Notes: a model not told the origin generated them from the letters alone. 64,000 nt of DNA from Fontivita pretiosa (GCF_050410795.1 NZ_CP191258.1:2604001-2668000), one strand, 5' to 3'. Positions 33,162 to 42,273 are shown, counted from the stretch's first letter. Made by a program: numbers and translations.

Positions 33162-34519
33162 GGGCGCTCCCCCTGCGGTTGCGCTGGCCGGTCTGCAAGC
33201 AGGCTGCGCTCCATGCGGTCGCGATCCAGGTAGCGCTTGTAGTCGAGGTTGGCCTGTCGCAACGCCTCGGCGGCGGTGGCGCGGCCGCGAATCGCCTTCT
33301 CCACCGCCGCGTCCAGATGCAGAAAAAACTCGCTGATCGAAGGGGTTTTCGGCGGATACATCACGTAGTCAAGCTGCTTGGCGAATTCATACTGCACCGT
33401 CAACCCGGCAAACGCCGGACTCTGACGCACGCTGCTGCGGGCGGGGATCTGCCCGGCGTCGGCCCACTCCAGGCTGTGGTCCGTCAGGAAGCGGATGAAC
33501 CGCGCCGCCGCCGCGCGCCGCGCCGCAGGCAGTCCCTTGCGGATGCACAGGATGTGCGAGTCGGCGAACGCCCCGGGCTGCGGGCCGATCTGCGGGATCG
33601 GCGCCCCGCGATATGGATGCCCCTCCAGACGCTTCAGATCCCCCAGCATGTAGATCCCGTCGAACACCATCGCCACCCGCTGCTGCCGGAAACCGACCCA
33701 GCCGGCGATGCCCCCCTCCGGCGGCGGGGCAAGCCGGTACTTCAGATTCAGATCCGCCAAAAACTGCAACGCCGCGATGTTCCCCGGATCATCCAGCGTC
33801 GGCTCGCCCTGCTCGTTGACGTAACGACCCCCGAACTGCGGCGCCAGAGACATGAAGTTGTATCGCCAGTGACCAAAGCCGAAACCCCACACGTCGGCGC
33901 GACCGTCGCCGTCCAGATCCTTCCTGATCGCCGCGGCGGCCCGCAGGAACTCATCGGCGTTTTGCGGCGGGTGGACGCGGCCCTGCTCGTCCACCACCCC
34001 CGCCTGTTCAAACATCACCGGGTTGTAGTAGAGTCCATGCGGCCAGATGTCCAAAGGCACGCCCACGAACTGCTCGTGTCCACCCTGTCCCACATCGACC
34101 AGATCCAGCAGCCGCCGGCTGTAGTCGTTTTTCATCTGCCCGTTGGGGCCGTACAGGTCATTGACCACGTCCAGAAATCCCGCCCGGTGCATCCGCGGCA
34201 CCAGATCGGCCTGGAGCACGAACACCTCCGGCCCGCGCCCATCCATCGCCGAGACCATCACCTTGTTGTAATACGTGGCCCAGGGGATTCGCTGCATGGT
34301 CACGCGTGCCTGCGGGTCGGTCTGGTTGAACTTGCGAACCAGCCCGAGCATGATGCGTCCGTCCGGGCCGGTGAAGCCGTTCCAGAACGCGATATTGACC
34401 ACCTCGCCCGCGCCCGCCCCTGCCAGGCTCGCCACCACCCCGGCCGTTCGTTCGCTGCGCAGCAACCCCAGCACCACGCTGGCCAACAAGAGAATCAATA
34501 GCGAAGCTTTGGCGCCCAT
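33158..34519 (-). CDS. Sugar ABC transporter substrate-binding protein
   Basis: 453 residues. The N-terminal hydrophobic segment AKASLLILLLASVVLGLL directs export; no lipobox Cys is seen, so it is soluble or anchored by the uncleaved helix. The body matches extracellular binding family 1: VVNIAFWNGFTGPDGRIM, GPEVFVLQADLVPRM and GVPLDIWPHGLYYNPVMFE. It delivers arabino-oligosaccharides or related sugars to the following permeases (role inferred from context). ATG 34519 lies 2 nt after the GH43 stop. Confidence 0.93.
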   Translation of the reverse strand: MGAKASLLILLLASVVLGLLRSERTAGVVASLAGAGAGEVVNIAFWNGFTGPDGRIMLGLVRKFNQTDPQARVTMQRIPWATYYNKVMVSAMDGRGPEVFVLQADLVPRMHRAGFLDVVNDLYGPNGQMKNDYSRRLLDLVDVGQGGHEQFVGVPLDIWPHGLYYNPVMFEQAGVVDEQGRVHPPQNADEFLRAAAAIRKDLDGDGRADVWGFGFGHWRYNFMSLAPQFGGRYVNEQGEPTLDDPGNIAALQFLADLNLKYRLAPPPEGGIAGWVGFRQQRVAMVFDGIYMLGDLKRLEGHPYRGAPIPQIGPQPGAFADSHILCIRKGLPAARRAAAARFIRFLTDHSLEWADAGQIPARSSVRQSPAFAGLTVQYEFAKQLDYVMYPPKTPSISEFFLHLDAAVEKAIRGRATAAEALRQANLDYKRYLDRDRMERSLLADRPAQPQGERP

Positions 34520-34521
34520 GT

Positions 34522-35898
34522 TCACTGCTGCCGCATGCCGCGGATGATGCTGCCGGTCTGGTTCGTGCCGACGTAGTACTTGCCCCCGTACGCCAGTTGG
34601 ACCGTGTCGATCCAGAATGACTGATCCGGGCCATCGCGTGCGGCGCGCGGCCAGCGGAGCGTAAGTTTGGCACCCTCGCGGGTCCAGTTTCCGATCAGCC
34701 CGCCCGCCTGCACCGCGCTGCCGTCGTCGCGAAGATCGATCGTCGTCGGCTGGGAAAAATCCGCCTGATGAATCCACTTGCCGACCACGCTTGCCTCGGC
34801 AGAGCCTGGCGCATCGGCACGCGCCGGATACTGCACGGGCAGCCCCGGCAGCGGCCAGCCGGCATCGTCCCAGATCAGCTCCCTGACCTGAAGCGTGGGC
34901 AGCCCCCACTTGTCATCCACCCAGAAGCGGCGGGCGTCGTAAAAGTGATACGCCAGCAGCCATCGCCCGCTGCTGTCGGGCATCACATCGCAATGTCCCG
35001 GCGCGAACATCGGCGCAGAACTCTTGAGCACGACCGCGTGCCCGCCCTCGAGCATGGGCCTGCCATCACGCCCCAGGTAAGGCCCGGTGATCTGCTGCGA
35101 GCGTCCGACGACGATCCGATAGGTGCTGCGCACGCCCTGCGCCGCCAGCCCATACGAGACAAACAGGTAATAGTGCCCCTCGCGGAACACGACCACCGGC
35201 GCCTCGATGGGGTTGCCCCGTTCGCTGTTTCGGGCCACATGGATCATCTGCGGTTTGTCGGGATTCAGCGGCTTGCCGGTGTCTGGATCCAGCTCCAGCG
35301 CATACAGCCCGGACCAGAACGACCCGAAGAAAAGCCAGTGCCGACCGCTGTCCCGATCGATCACCACATCCGGGTCGATCGCGTTGAAATCATCGCGATC
35401 GCGCTGGCTGTGAATCACCGGGCCAAGGTCACGCCACCCCTGCTGCGGATGCGACGGATCGAACGAATCGTTCTGGGCCAGCCCGATCCATGAAGTATTC
35501 TGCCCGAATCTCTGGCTGGCCGAGTAATACAGCCGCAGGCGTCCGTCGGGCAACCGCAGCAGATCCGGCGCCCACATCGAGCGATGGTCGGGGATGCGCT
35601 GCACGAGCCATTGCGGCGTTTGGGTGATCGCACCATGAATCGTCCAGTCGATCAGGTTCTGCGACGATCGCAGCACGCCAAATCCGTCCCCGCTGGTGCT
35701 GAAACACAGGAAGCTGCCGGCCGCGGCTTCAAAGAGGGTCGGATCGTGCACGTGGCGGCCCGTGGCCGATACCCATCCGTCCCCCGGAAAGGCAACGCAC
35801 TCCTCGTCCAGGCCCGTTGCTGCGGTAGCGATCGATGCTGCCAAGACGATGCAAACGACCAGCCAGACCCCGAGCCGATGACCGCGGATGCTGAACAT
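34522..35898 (-). CDS. GH43 endo-arabinanase with C-terminal lipocalin-like domain
   Basis: 458 residues, secreted (signal peptide to about ATA-ATG, residue 28). Five-bladed propeller catalytic residues: D52 (HVHDPTLF), Asp in NAIDPDVVID (about D177) and Glu in NPIEAPVVVF (E232). SMWAPDLLRLPDGRLRLYYS is typical of arabinanases. Residues from about 375 (GKWIHQADFSQPTTIDL to the end, GKYYVGTNQTGSIIRGM) match the beta-barrel C-terminal domain of larger endo-arabinanases. It cuts alpha-1,5-arabinan outside or in the periplasm and heads the import operon. ATG 35898 lies 8 nt after TATTCT with no Shine-Dalgarno sequence. Confidence 0.94.
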   Translation of the reverse strand: MFSIRGHRLGVWLVVCIVLAASIATAATGLDEECVAFPGDGWVSATGRHVHDPTLFEAAAGSFLCFSTSGDGFGVLRSSQNLIDWTIHGAITQTPQWLVQRIPDHRSMWAPDLLRLPDGRLRLYYSASQRFGQNTSWIGLAQNDSFDPSHPQQGWRDLGPVIHSQRDRDDFNAIDPDVVIDRDSGRHWLFFGSFWSGLYALELDPDTGKPLNPDKPQMIHVARNSERGNPIEAPVVVFREGHYYLFVSYGLAAQGVRSTYRIVVGRSQQITGPYLGRDGRPMLEGGHAVVLKSSAPMFAPGHCDVMPDSSGRWLLAYHFYDARRFWVDDKWGLPTLQVRELIWDDAGWPLPGLPVQYPARADAPGSAEASVVGKWIHQADFSQPTTIDLRDDGSAVQAGGLIGNWTREGAKLTLRWPRAARDGPDQSFWIDTVQLAYGGKYYVGTNQTGSIIRGMRQQ

Positions 35899-35906
35899 GA
35901 GCGCAC

Positions 35907-35912
35907 AGAATA
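35907..35912 (-). promoter_or_regulatory. Predicted -10 box (TATTCT) of the arabinan operon
   Basis: TATTCT on the minus strand ends 8 nt before the GH43 ATG. It is the only promoter-like site seen upstream of the arabinanase-ABC-GH51 block and predicts a leaderless first gene. Confidence 0.4.
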
Positions 35913-35949
35913 TTCGCGATCGGCGTCGGATGCGATATGCACAGCGTTT

Positions 35950-36483
35950 TCACTCGGCTTGCCGCAGTGCCTGGTTGTACGCCTCCAGCGTCCGCGAATC
36001 GAAGCAGGCGAAGATGATGTGCTGGACGGAGCCTGGATTGGCTGCGAAGCGACGCGCCTCGCGGACGGCGATCGCCGCCGCCCGATCCACCGGAAAACCA
36101 TACGCACCTGTGCTGATGGCCGGAAACGCGATCGACCTGATGTTGTGTTCCGCCGCCAGTTTCAGCGAGTTACGGTAGCAGTTGGCCAGCAGCACATCCT
36201 CGTTGTGGTCTCCGCCCTGCCAGACCGGACCGACGGTGTGGATGACGTACTTGGCGGGCAGATCAAATCCCGGGGTGATCCGCGCCTCGCCGGTAGGACA
36301 GCGCACGCCCGGCGCCACCTCCGGGATCGCCTTGCACGCCTCGTACAACTTTGGTCCCGCGGCGCGATGGATCGCGCCGTCCACTCCCCCGCCGCCCAGC
36401 ATCCGCTGGTTGGCCGCGTTGACGATCGCTTCGACGCGAAGCGTGGTGATATCAGCCTGAATGGCTTCGATGCGAACCGGCAT
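35950..36483 (-). CDS. Macro-domain protein (ADP-ribosyl/O-acetyl-ADP-ribose hydrolase type)
   Basis: 177 residues, one macro domain of the YmdB/MacroD group. It has VEAIVNAANQRMLGGGGVDGAIHRAAG (ADP-ribose binding), CPTGEARITPGFDLPAKYVIHTVGP and AFPAISTGAYGFPVDRAA. It removes ADP-ribose or deacetylates O-acetyl-ADP-ribose. The start at 36483 follows the family N-terminus (MPVRIEAIQADIT). A TATAAT at 36527-36532 and a GTG at 36522 or ATG at 36507 allow a slightly longer form. It lies upstream of the arabinan operon but is probably unrelated to it. Confidence 0.93.
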   Translation of the reverse strand: MPVRIEAIQADITTLRVEAIVNAANQRMLGGGGVDGAIHRAAGPKLYEACKAIPEVAPGVRCPTGEARITPGFDLPAKYVIHTVGPVWQGGDHNEDVLLANCYRNSLKLAAEHNIRSIAFPAISTGAYGFPVDRAAAIAVREARRFAANPGSVQHIIFACFDSRTLEAYNQALRQAE

Positions 36484-36526
36484 GTCTGTGGCGACCGGCA
36501 TGCACGCCATCGGTCGCGTCACCAGC

Positions 36527-36532
36527 ATTATA
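36527..36532 (-). promoter_or_regulatory. Consensus -10 box (TATAAT) for the macro-domain gene
   Basis: TATAAT on the minus strand predicts initiation near 36520. Starts at GTG 36522, ATG 36507 or ATG 36483 are all possible; the last would have a leader of about 40 nt without a Shine-Dalgarno sequence. Confidence 0.45.
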
Positions 36533-36580
36533 CCGCGCCGGTCAACTGCGACAGGGCCAATTGCAATAGATGTGGACTTC

Positions 36581-37477
36581 TCAGGCGGCGGCAAACCAGC
36601 GCGATTCGCTGCGCGGCGACTGCGCCTTCGGCAGTTGCGGATCCGCCTGCGGCAGGGCTGGTTCCAGCGGCCGCGAAATCTGCGGCGCGGCGCTGGCCAC
36701 CCGCAACGCCACGCCCGGCAGGTGCTCGGCCAGGTAACGCGCCAACGCCACGTTCCCCACCGCCACCCCGCTCATCTCCAGCAACTCCTCAAGCGTGGCC
36801 AGAAGTTGGTATGGAAGATTGTTGTCGTCGTAACGTTCGGCGTACCATCCGCCGACCATCTCCAATCCCACCGCGCCACCAAGGTACAACGCGCAGGCCA
36901 CGAAAAACCTCACCCGGATCGCGCGTGGCAGGTGCCACACGAACCGCGCAAAGATGATGCCAGCCAAGCCCACGGCGATCATCCCCGGCACCACCCACTG
37001 GAAGTGCAGCAGCCCGTGCAGCCGGAATCCTGATCGTCGCATCAGCATCTCGAACTGCTCGTGCAGACAGCACATCTCGTCCATCGACAGCAGCAGCAGC
37101 CCGGTCGCCAGGCTCGCCCACGGCAGGCGAAAACGATCCCCGCCGCGCCACTTGGCCCAGGCAATCAGCCCCGCCAGCACCGCGGCGATGAAGATCGTAA
37201 TCCCCTGATAGTACGTCGCGGCGTTCTGCTCGCGGTTCAGATCGAACAGACCCATGTACCAGCGATACTGCCCGTCCAGAACCGTGTAACGCAGCACCTG
37301 CCCCGCCAGGCTTGCCACCGTTACCAGACCCACCGCCACGCAGAAAAATCGCCTTATGCCGGCAGGGGAAATCATCAGATCAACCGGCCATTCGGCACCG
37401 CCGGGCGGATCAGTCAACGCGTGGCCTGCACTGGAGCTCACGGATTCGTCGCTGGATTGGCTCGGCGATGGATTCAT
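36581..37477 (-). CDS. Six-helix membrane protein of unknown function
   Basis: 298 residues, about six hydrophobic segments (45-62, 92-110, 119-132, 160-180, 190-212, 224-247). Conserved-looking polar residues lie within or beside the membrane: D133-E134 and H139-E140 in LSMDEMCCLHE, GLEMVGGW, and LEELLEMSG (E230, E231, E234). The DE-x4-HE plus EE-x2-E pattern could bind a metal, but I cannot name the family. ATG 37477 is chosen; ATG 37501 gives an 8-residue longer protein. The C-terminal tail is Pro/Ser-rich. The much longer open frame upstream is not supported. Confidence 0.7.
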   Translation of the reverse strand: MNPSPSQSSDESVSSSAGHALTDPPGGAEWPVDLMISPAGIRRFFCVAVGLVTVASLAGQVLRYTVLDGQYRWYMGLFDLNREQNAATYYQGITIFIAAVLAGLIAWAKWRGGDRFRLPWASLATGLLLLSMDEMCCLHEQFEMLMRRSGFRLHGLLHFQWVVPGMIAVGLAGIIFARFVWHLPRAIRVRFFVACALYLGGAVGLEMVGGWYAERYDDNNLPYQLLATLEELLEMSGVAVGNVALARYLAEHLPGVALRVASAAPQISRPLEPALPQADPQLPKAQSPRSESRWFAAA

Positions 37478-37663
37478 CGGTGGAACCGGTCCTTCCCGCA
37501 TGTGGTCCTGACCTGATGCATCGGCATGCAATGCACCCCACATTAAGCACAAGACTGAAGCTGAGCGGGCGAATCGATCCCGCCGCGTAAGGGGAGGACG
37601 GCGATTATCGGTCCCCCCGCCACCGCCGCCGCGACCGCAACCTGATGCTGAATCAAGCTTTGC

Positions 37664-37692
37664 TTGACACCGTTTTGTGGCTCTGCTACCGT
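37664..37692 (+). promoter_or_regulatory. Predicted promoter with consensus -35
   Basis: TTGACA (37664-37669), 17 nt, TACCGT (37687-37692). It would start a transcript near 37699 with a leader of about 187 nt before the ATG at 37886. The remaining spacer 37478-37663 shows nothing I can name. Confidence 0.5.
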
Positions 37693-37885
37693 CCGCCCGG
37701 CGCGGGATAATCTCTCCACCGCTAAGGGCCGCTTGGCCTTGCGCTGTGCTGCAACCGGGATTCGTCACCATGGCCTTCGCCGCGGAATCCTTCGGTGAAC
37801 TGATCGCACGCTCCGAGCCACGCAACAGCGAACCGGGGCGAGCGGGAAAGGGCAGGAACCCCGCGGCGGCCGGAGATACTGTCTG
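37693..37885 (+). promoter_or_regulatory. Long 5' leader with possible leader peptide
   Basis: GC-rich leader of about 190 nt with several possible stems. A 38-codon frame starting at ATG 37770 ends in TGATG, overlapping the start of the HEAT-like gene, so translational coupling is possible. No riboswitch class could be assigned. Confidence 0.3.
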
Positions 37886-39094
37886 ATGATTGGTCGTCGA
37901 AGCGCTGCGGTTCTGATCGGATTGGTCGTGCTGATCCAGCACACGGGGTTTCAGTGCACGCTGCCCCGGGCACACGCCGCATCGTTGCCCCCCAACGTCA
38001 TCACCTCCACCGATCCGCTGTCGATCCGTCCACAGGTGCAGCAGTTCATTACCGAACAGACTGCGCGGCTGGCGGCGTCCGATCCGGCCAGCCACACCGC
38101 CGCGCGCGATGCCCTGGTGGCCGAGGTTGCCCGACCGCCCGGCGGGCCGCAGCCCACCGGCCCGTTCCTCGATGTCTACTGCGAACTGCTCAATGACGAG
38201 CTGCTCAAGCTTGCCAAACATACCGATCCCCGGGTACGCCTCAACGCCGCCATTCTCGCCACGCGCGTGGCCCAGCAGGCCAACAGCGGACCGGGCGAGC
38301 AGCCTCGCAACTCCAGGCTCGTGCCCGCGGTCACACAGTTCCTGGCCGACCCCAACGACGCCGTGGCCCTGTGGGCAATCAAGGCCTCGAAGTATCTGCT
38401 GCCGGCCGTGCTGGCCAATTCCGCTACCGCCAAAGACAATCCCCTGCTTGCGGCCCTGATCGACTGCGTCCAGAAGCATGCCAATAAACCCCCGATGGCC
38501 GGCCCGATGGCGCAGGCGGCCTACGACGCGTTTCGGTTCCTGGATCCGGGTCGCGCCGGAGCCAAGCTTCCGCCCAGCGTGATCAGCCCCGCCGTCGATC
38601 TGATCCACAAGATCCTGGCCATTCGGCTCAAGCTCTACGAGACGGGGCTGCCTCCCTCTCCGGCCAACGAGCAGGTCGCCACCTATCTGCTGACGCTCAG
38701 CGATGTCTGGGCCGCTCAATCCGACGCCCAGAAGCTTCAAACCGTGCAGTTGATGTCGGATCTGCTTTCGATGGCGGCGCAGCGATTCCAGACCGCCTCG
38801 CAAGCCGAGCGCGCCGAGCTGGCCGAGGTGATCAATAAGAAGGGCGTCAGCGGCGCCCTGACGGTCATCAGCACGCAGATCGGCTCACAGCCGCTGGCCA
38901 GCGCCGTCAGCCCGCTGCTGAACGTCTCGCAGACCACCGCGGCCTCGGAAGTCCAGCAACGGGCCGAGGAAGTCTATCCAGCCCTGATCAAGCTCCCGCA
39001 GTTTGCCAAGCTGAAGGCTCCGCCCAAGCTGGGTCCGGCCATGCAGCCTCCGGCGACCGAGCCGGCGACCCTGCCCACCGCCGAGCGGCAATGA
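37886..39094 (+). CDS. Secreted HEAT-like helical protein of unknown function
   Basis: 402 residues. Signal peptide MIGRRSAAVLIGLVVLIQH with probable cleavage near AHA-AS. The mature part is almost wholly alpha-helical, with HEAT/armadillo-like spacing (HTDPRVRLNAAILATRVAQQ, DPNDAVALWAIKASKYLLPAVLA). The C-terminus is Pro-rich. GGAG lies 11 nt before the ATG at 37886. The family and function are not recognised; an extracytoplasmic scaffold role is possible. It has its own promoter and a long leader. The following 225-bp spacer (39095-39319) is GC-rich and holds no gene that I can support. Confidence 0.7.
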   Translation: MIGRRSAAVLIGLVVLIQHTGFQCTLPRAHAASLPPNVITSTDPLSIRPQVQQFITEQTARLAASDPASHTAARDALVAEVARPPGGPQPTGPFLDVYCELLNDELLKLAKHTDPRVRLNAAILATRVAQQANSGPGEQPRNSRLVPAVTQFLADPNDAVALWAIKASKYLLPAVLANSATAKDNPLLAALIDCVQKHANKPPMAGPMAQAAYDAFRFLDPGRAGAKLPPSVISPAVDLIHKILAIRLKLYETGLPPSPANEQVATYLLTLSDVWAAQSDAQKLQTVQLMSDLLSMAAQRFQTASQAERAELAEVINKKGVSGALTVISTQIGSQPLASAVSPLLNVSQTTAASEVQQRAEEVYPALIKLPQFAKLKAPPKLGPAMQPPATEPATLPTAERQ

Positions 39095-39319
39095 TCCTGC
39101 CGCAGCACTGGGTTTGCCGTGCCGATCGATTTCGTACCGGCATCAGGCGATTTTTCCCTTGCGACGTTCGCCTGGGACGGCCTACCATACGACTGAATCG
39201 CGCAATGGGGCGCGACCCGTCCGCGGGAAGGGTCCAACCCACCCTGTTGGCCGATCAGCACAGGAACCTCTTTCCCGCCCGAACCAGCGGACGCCGGGCG
39301 CAGCGGAAAGGGTTCGCCC

Positions 39320-40459
39320 ATGTCCAGCTCACCAGCGCCACGAAAGCGGTTGCCTGTCAATCCCTCCATCGAACATCTGAAGAAGCGGGCCAAGCGGCTG
39401 GCCGCGCGGGAGCCGTCGCTGAAGCTGGCCGACGCGCAGCACCGGCTGGCGCGCGAGTACGGCTGCCGTAATTGGGCCGAGCTGGCACACGTCGTCGAGA
39501 CGATGTCGCGCGGCGCGACGCAGATCTTCGACGTCAAAGCCAAACTTGAGCCATTGCCGGAGGCGGCCAACCGCAACGACCTCGACGCGGTTCGACACAT
39601 CCTCGCCCACGAGCGACTCACACAGCACGACCTGGACAAGGCGCTGGCGCGGGCGGTGCTGCGCTTCGGCCAGCGCCGCCAGATCGCTCAACTCCTGATC
39701 GAGCATGGTGCTGATCCTGATGGGCAGTACGGATCGAACTACGGGCCGATCGTGCTCGTCACCGCCGAGTGCATCGATCCCGATGGGCTTCAGTTCCTGA
39801 TCGATCATGGCGCAGATATCACCTTCGCGCCGGTGCAGACGAAGTACGGCAGGGCCTCACCGATGCTCGGGATCATCAGCACCTACGAGCGCGGCAAGAA
39901 CGAGTTGAAACGCCGCTATATCGACCTTCTGCTGGCGCACGGCGCGCACGTGCCATTGGAGCTGACGGGTGAATTCCTGGCCATTCACCGCGGCGATGTT
40001 GATGCGCTGGGCAGAGAAATCGATCGCGATCCGGCCATGGTTGAGCGAAGATTTGGCTCGATCCCCGGAGGCGGGAACGTGGATCTGGCGGGAGCGACGC
40101 TGTTGCACATGGCGGTGGAGTTCGGGCAGATCGCCTGTGTCGATCTGCTGGTGTCGCGCGGCGCCGACCTCAACGCCCGCGCTCAGGTGATCCAAGGCAT
40201 CGGCGGGCAGACGCCGATCTTCCACGCCATCGCCACAAACCAGCAGCGCGGCCTGCCCATGCTCGAGCACCTGGTCGGCCGCTATGGTGGCTCGATTGAC
40301 ATGAGCGTCCGCGCCACGTTCCGTCTCTACGGCGAGCCATTCGCGACTCCGGTTACGCCGCTGGAGTACGCCCAGTCGGGGATGCGCAACGACACACCGT
40401 CCTGGCGGCGAACATCGCCACGCGAGCTCGAACTGCTCGCCGGGCTCACGCCCCACTGA
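39320..40459 (+). CDS. Ankyrin-repeat protein
   Basis: 379 residues, cytoplasmic. Ankyrin-type repeats are recognisable: IAQLLIEHGADPDGQ, LQFLIDHGADITFA, IDLLLAHGAHVP, and GATLLHMAVEFGQIACVDLLVSRGADLNA. The N-terminal segment NPSIEHLKKRAKRLAAREP...YGCRNWAELAHVV is a motif often found before ankyrin repeats in planctomycete and acidobacterial proteins. It probably mediates protein-protein contact; the partner is unknown. ATG 39320 has AAAGGG upstream. The ankyrin gene ends 77 nt before the ABC operon start but is not obviously linked to it. Confidence 0.88.
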   Translation: MSSSPAPRKRLPVNPSIEHLKKRAKRLAAREPSLKLADAQHRLAREYGCRNWAELAHVVETMSRGATQIFDVKAKLEPLPEAANRNDLDAVRHILAHERLTQHDLDKALARAVLRFGQRRQIAQLLIEHGADPDGQYGSNYGPIVLVTAECIDPDGLQFLIDHGADITFAPVQTKYGRASPMLGIISTYERGKNELKRRYIDLLLAHGAHVPLELTGEFLAIHRGDVDALGREIDRDPAMVERRFGSIPGGGNVDLAGATLLHMAVEFGQIACVDLLVSRGADLNARAQVIQGIGGQTPIFHAIATNQQRGLPMLEHLVGRYGGSIDMSVRATFRLYGEPFATPVTPLEYAQSGMRNDTPSWRRTSPRELELLAGLTPH

Positions 40460-40536
40460 ACGCGCGACATCCCCGTTGACGCCTTCGCGGCGATGGCGAA
40501 GATGACGCTGCTGCTGCGGCGAGCGTGAGGTTGCCC

Positions 40537-42273
40537 ATGCTTCGGCTGATCTGCATTCCGGTGGCGCTGATCGCGATCCTGCTGGGCTCGCTGGCCTGGT
40601 CGGGCGGAGGCAAGCAGCAGCGCGCTGACTTCACGTTCATCAACCGCGGCGACATCATCACGCTGGACCTGAAGTCCATGAGCTATCTTCAGGACTTCCG
40701 CGTGACCTACGCGATCCGCGAAGGGCTGTACAGCTACGACACCAAAACCCTGCGGCCGATCCCCGCGGGCATCGTCGCACGCGACGTCAGTGACGACAAG
40801 CGGATCTGGACCTTCCACCTCCGCCCCGAATCGCGATGGACCAACGGCGATCCGGTCGTCGCGGCAGATTACGTGTTCCACTGGCGGCGGATGCTGGAAG
40901 AACCGGACGAATACACCTACCTGTTCTACTACATCGACGGGGCCAAGCGATACGAGGACGAGTACCAGGCGTATCTGAGGTATCGCGAAAAACTCTACGA
41001 ACATGAACAGAGTCCGCAGCGCACACCGAGGCCGCCCGAGGTCCCCAGGCCGGATTTCGCGAAGGTGGGAGTCCGCGCGATCGACGAGCATACGCTTGAG
41101 GTGAGACTGACCAATCCGGTTCCGTTTCTGGAGGACCTGCTCGCGTTTCCGCCGTTTTATCCGATGCACGAAAAGTCGATGCAGCCTTTCAAGGAAGTGG
41201 ACCCCCGGACCGGGCGAACCAGCTATCGCGGGGAGTTCACCCGCCCGCCGCACGTCGTGACCAACGGCCCGTTCAAGCTCACCCGCTGGGAGTTCAAGCG
41301 GCTGCTGTGGTTCGAGAAAAGCGAAACGTACTGGGACAGGGCCAACGTCAAATCGAACACCCTGGCGATGGTGGTCAACGAGAACCCGCTGAGCCAGTTC
41401 CTCATGTACGACCGGGGCGATGTGGAATGGCTGACGGATGTCAGCGCGGACGTGGCGGCGGAGCTGAAGGCGCAGGGCCGGCCGGACCTGCGCGTCTTCC
41501 CCGCGTTCGGCACGGCCTACCTCACGCTCAACTGCAAGCCGCAGTTCCTGCCCGACACGGAGGGCGCGCGCGGTAAGAACCCCCTGGCTGATGTACGCGT
41601 CCGCCAGGCGCTGGCCATGGCGATCGACAAGAAGCTGATCACCGAGACGATCACCCGCATGGGTGAGCAGCCGACGACGACTTATGTCCCGCCCAACCAG
41701 CTTCCGGGGTATCAAAGCCGACCAGGGCTGCCGTACGACATCTCGCGTGCCCGCCAGTTGCTGGCCGAGGCGGGATACCCCAATGGCGCCGGCTTCCCCT
41801 CGCTGCCGATCCTGTACAACTCCGAGAGCACGACCAGGCGGCTGGTGGCCCAGAGCATCGCCAGCCAGTGGCGGCAGAACCTTGGAATTGACTGCGACCT
41901 CCAGCAGCTCGAGATCAAGCTCTTTCGCAACAAGGTGACCGAGAAAAAGTATGCCATCGCCACCGTCGGCTGGTATGGCGATTACCTGGACGTCTCGACC
42001 TTCACCGACAAGTATCTGTCAACCAGCCTCCAGAACGACTGCGACTGGCAGAACCCGCAATACGATGCGTTGCTCGAGCAGGCCGCCCGGGAGCCGGACG
42101 AGCAGAAGCGGCTGCGCATTCTGGAGGAAGCCGAGCATCTGTTGAACATGGAGGCTCCGATCATCCCGCTGTACCATTACGTGAACGTGTGGATGCACCG
42201 GGACAACGTCCATGGCATCGACCCCAATCCGAAGCTGTTGACCATGATGAAGGATGTCTGGGTGGAGAAATGA
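40537..42273 (+). CDS. Peptide/nickel-type ABC substrate-binding protein 1 (family 5)
   Basis: 578 residues. N-terminal hydrophobic segment LICIPVALIAILLGSLAW without a lipobox Cys. The family 5 (OppA/DppA) pattern is clear: LYSYDTKTLRPIPAGIVARD, WTFHLRPESRWTNGDPVVAADYVFHWRRM, VTNGPFKLTRWE, ADVRVRQALAMAIDKKLI and YPNGAGFPSLPILYNS. ATG 40537 has a GTGAGG Shine-Dalgarno sequence; the GTG at 40525 is not needed. An insertion rich in Glu/Tyr/Pro (about residues 138-170) is unusual. It heads an eight-gene oligopeptide-type importer operon. Confidence 0.94.
   Translation: MLRLICIPVALIAILLGSLAWSGGGKQQRADFTFINRGDIITLDLKSMSYLQDFRVTYAIREGLYSYDTKTLRPIPAGIVARDVSDDKRIWTFHLRPESRWTNGDPVVAADYVFHWRRMLEEPDEYTYLFYYIDGAKRYEDEYQAYLRYREKLYEHEQSPQRTPRPPEVPRPDFAKVGVRAIDEHTLEVRLTNPVPFLEDLLAFPPFYPMHEKSMQPFKEVDPRTGRTSYRGEFTRPPHVVTNGPFKLTRWEFKRLLWFEKSETYWDRANVKSNTLAMVVNENPLSQFLMYDRGDVEWLTDVSADVAAELKAQGRPDLRVFPAFGTAYLTLNCKPQFLPDTEGARGKNPLADVRVRQALAMAIDKKLITETITRMGEQPTTTYVPPNQLPGYQSRPGLPYDISRARQLLAEAGYPNGAGFPSLPILYNSESTTRRLVAQSIASQWRQNLGIDCDLQQLEIKLFRNKVTEKKYAIATVGWYGDYLDVSTFTDKYLSTSLQNDCDWQNPQYDALLEQAAREPDEQKRLRILEEAEHLLNMEAPIIPLYHYVNVWMHRDNVHGIDPNPKLLTMMKDVWVEK

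Noticed and set aside
39200..39319. Resemblance of the leader 3' part to a c-di-AMP (ydaO) riboswitch
   Set aside because: The hallmark GGGGTGAATC and CAGCTAACC segments are absent, and the order of elements does not fit. A covariance-model search would decide.
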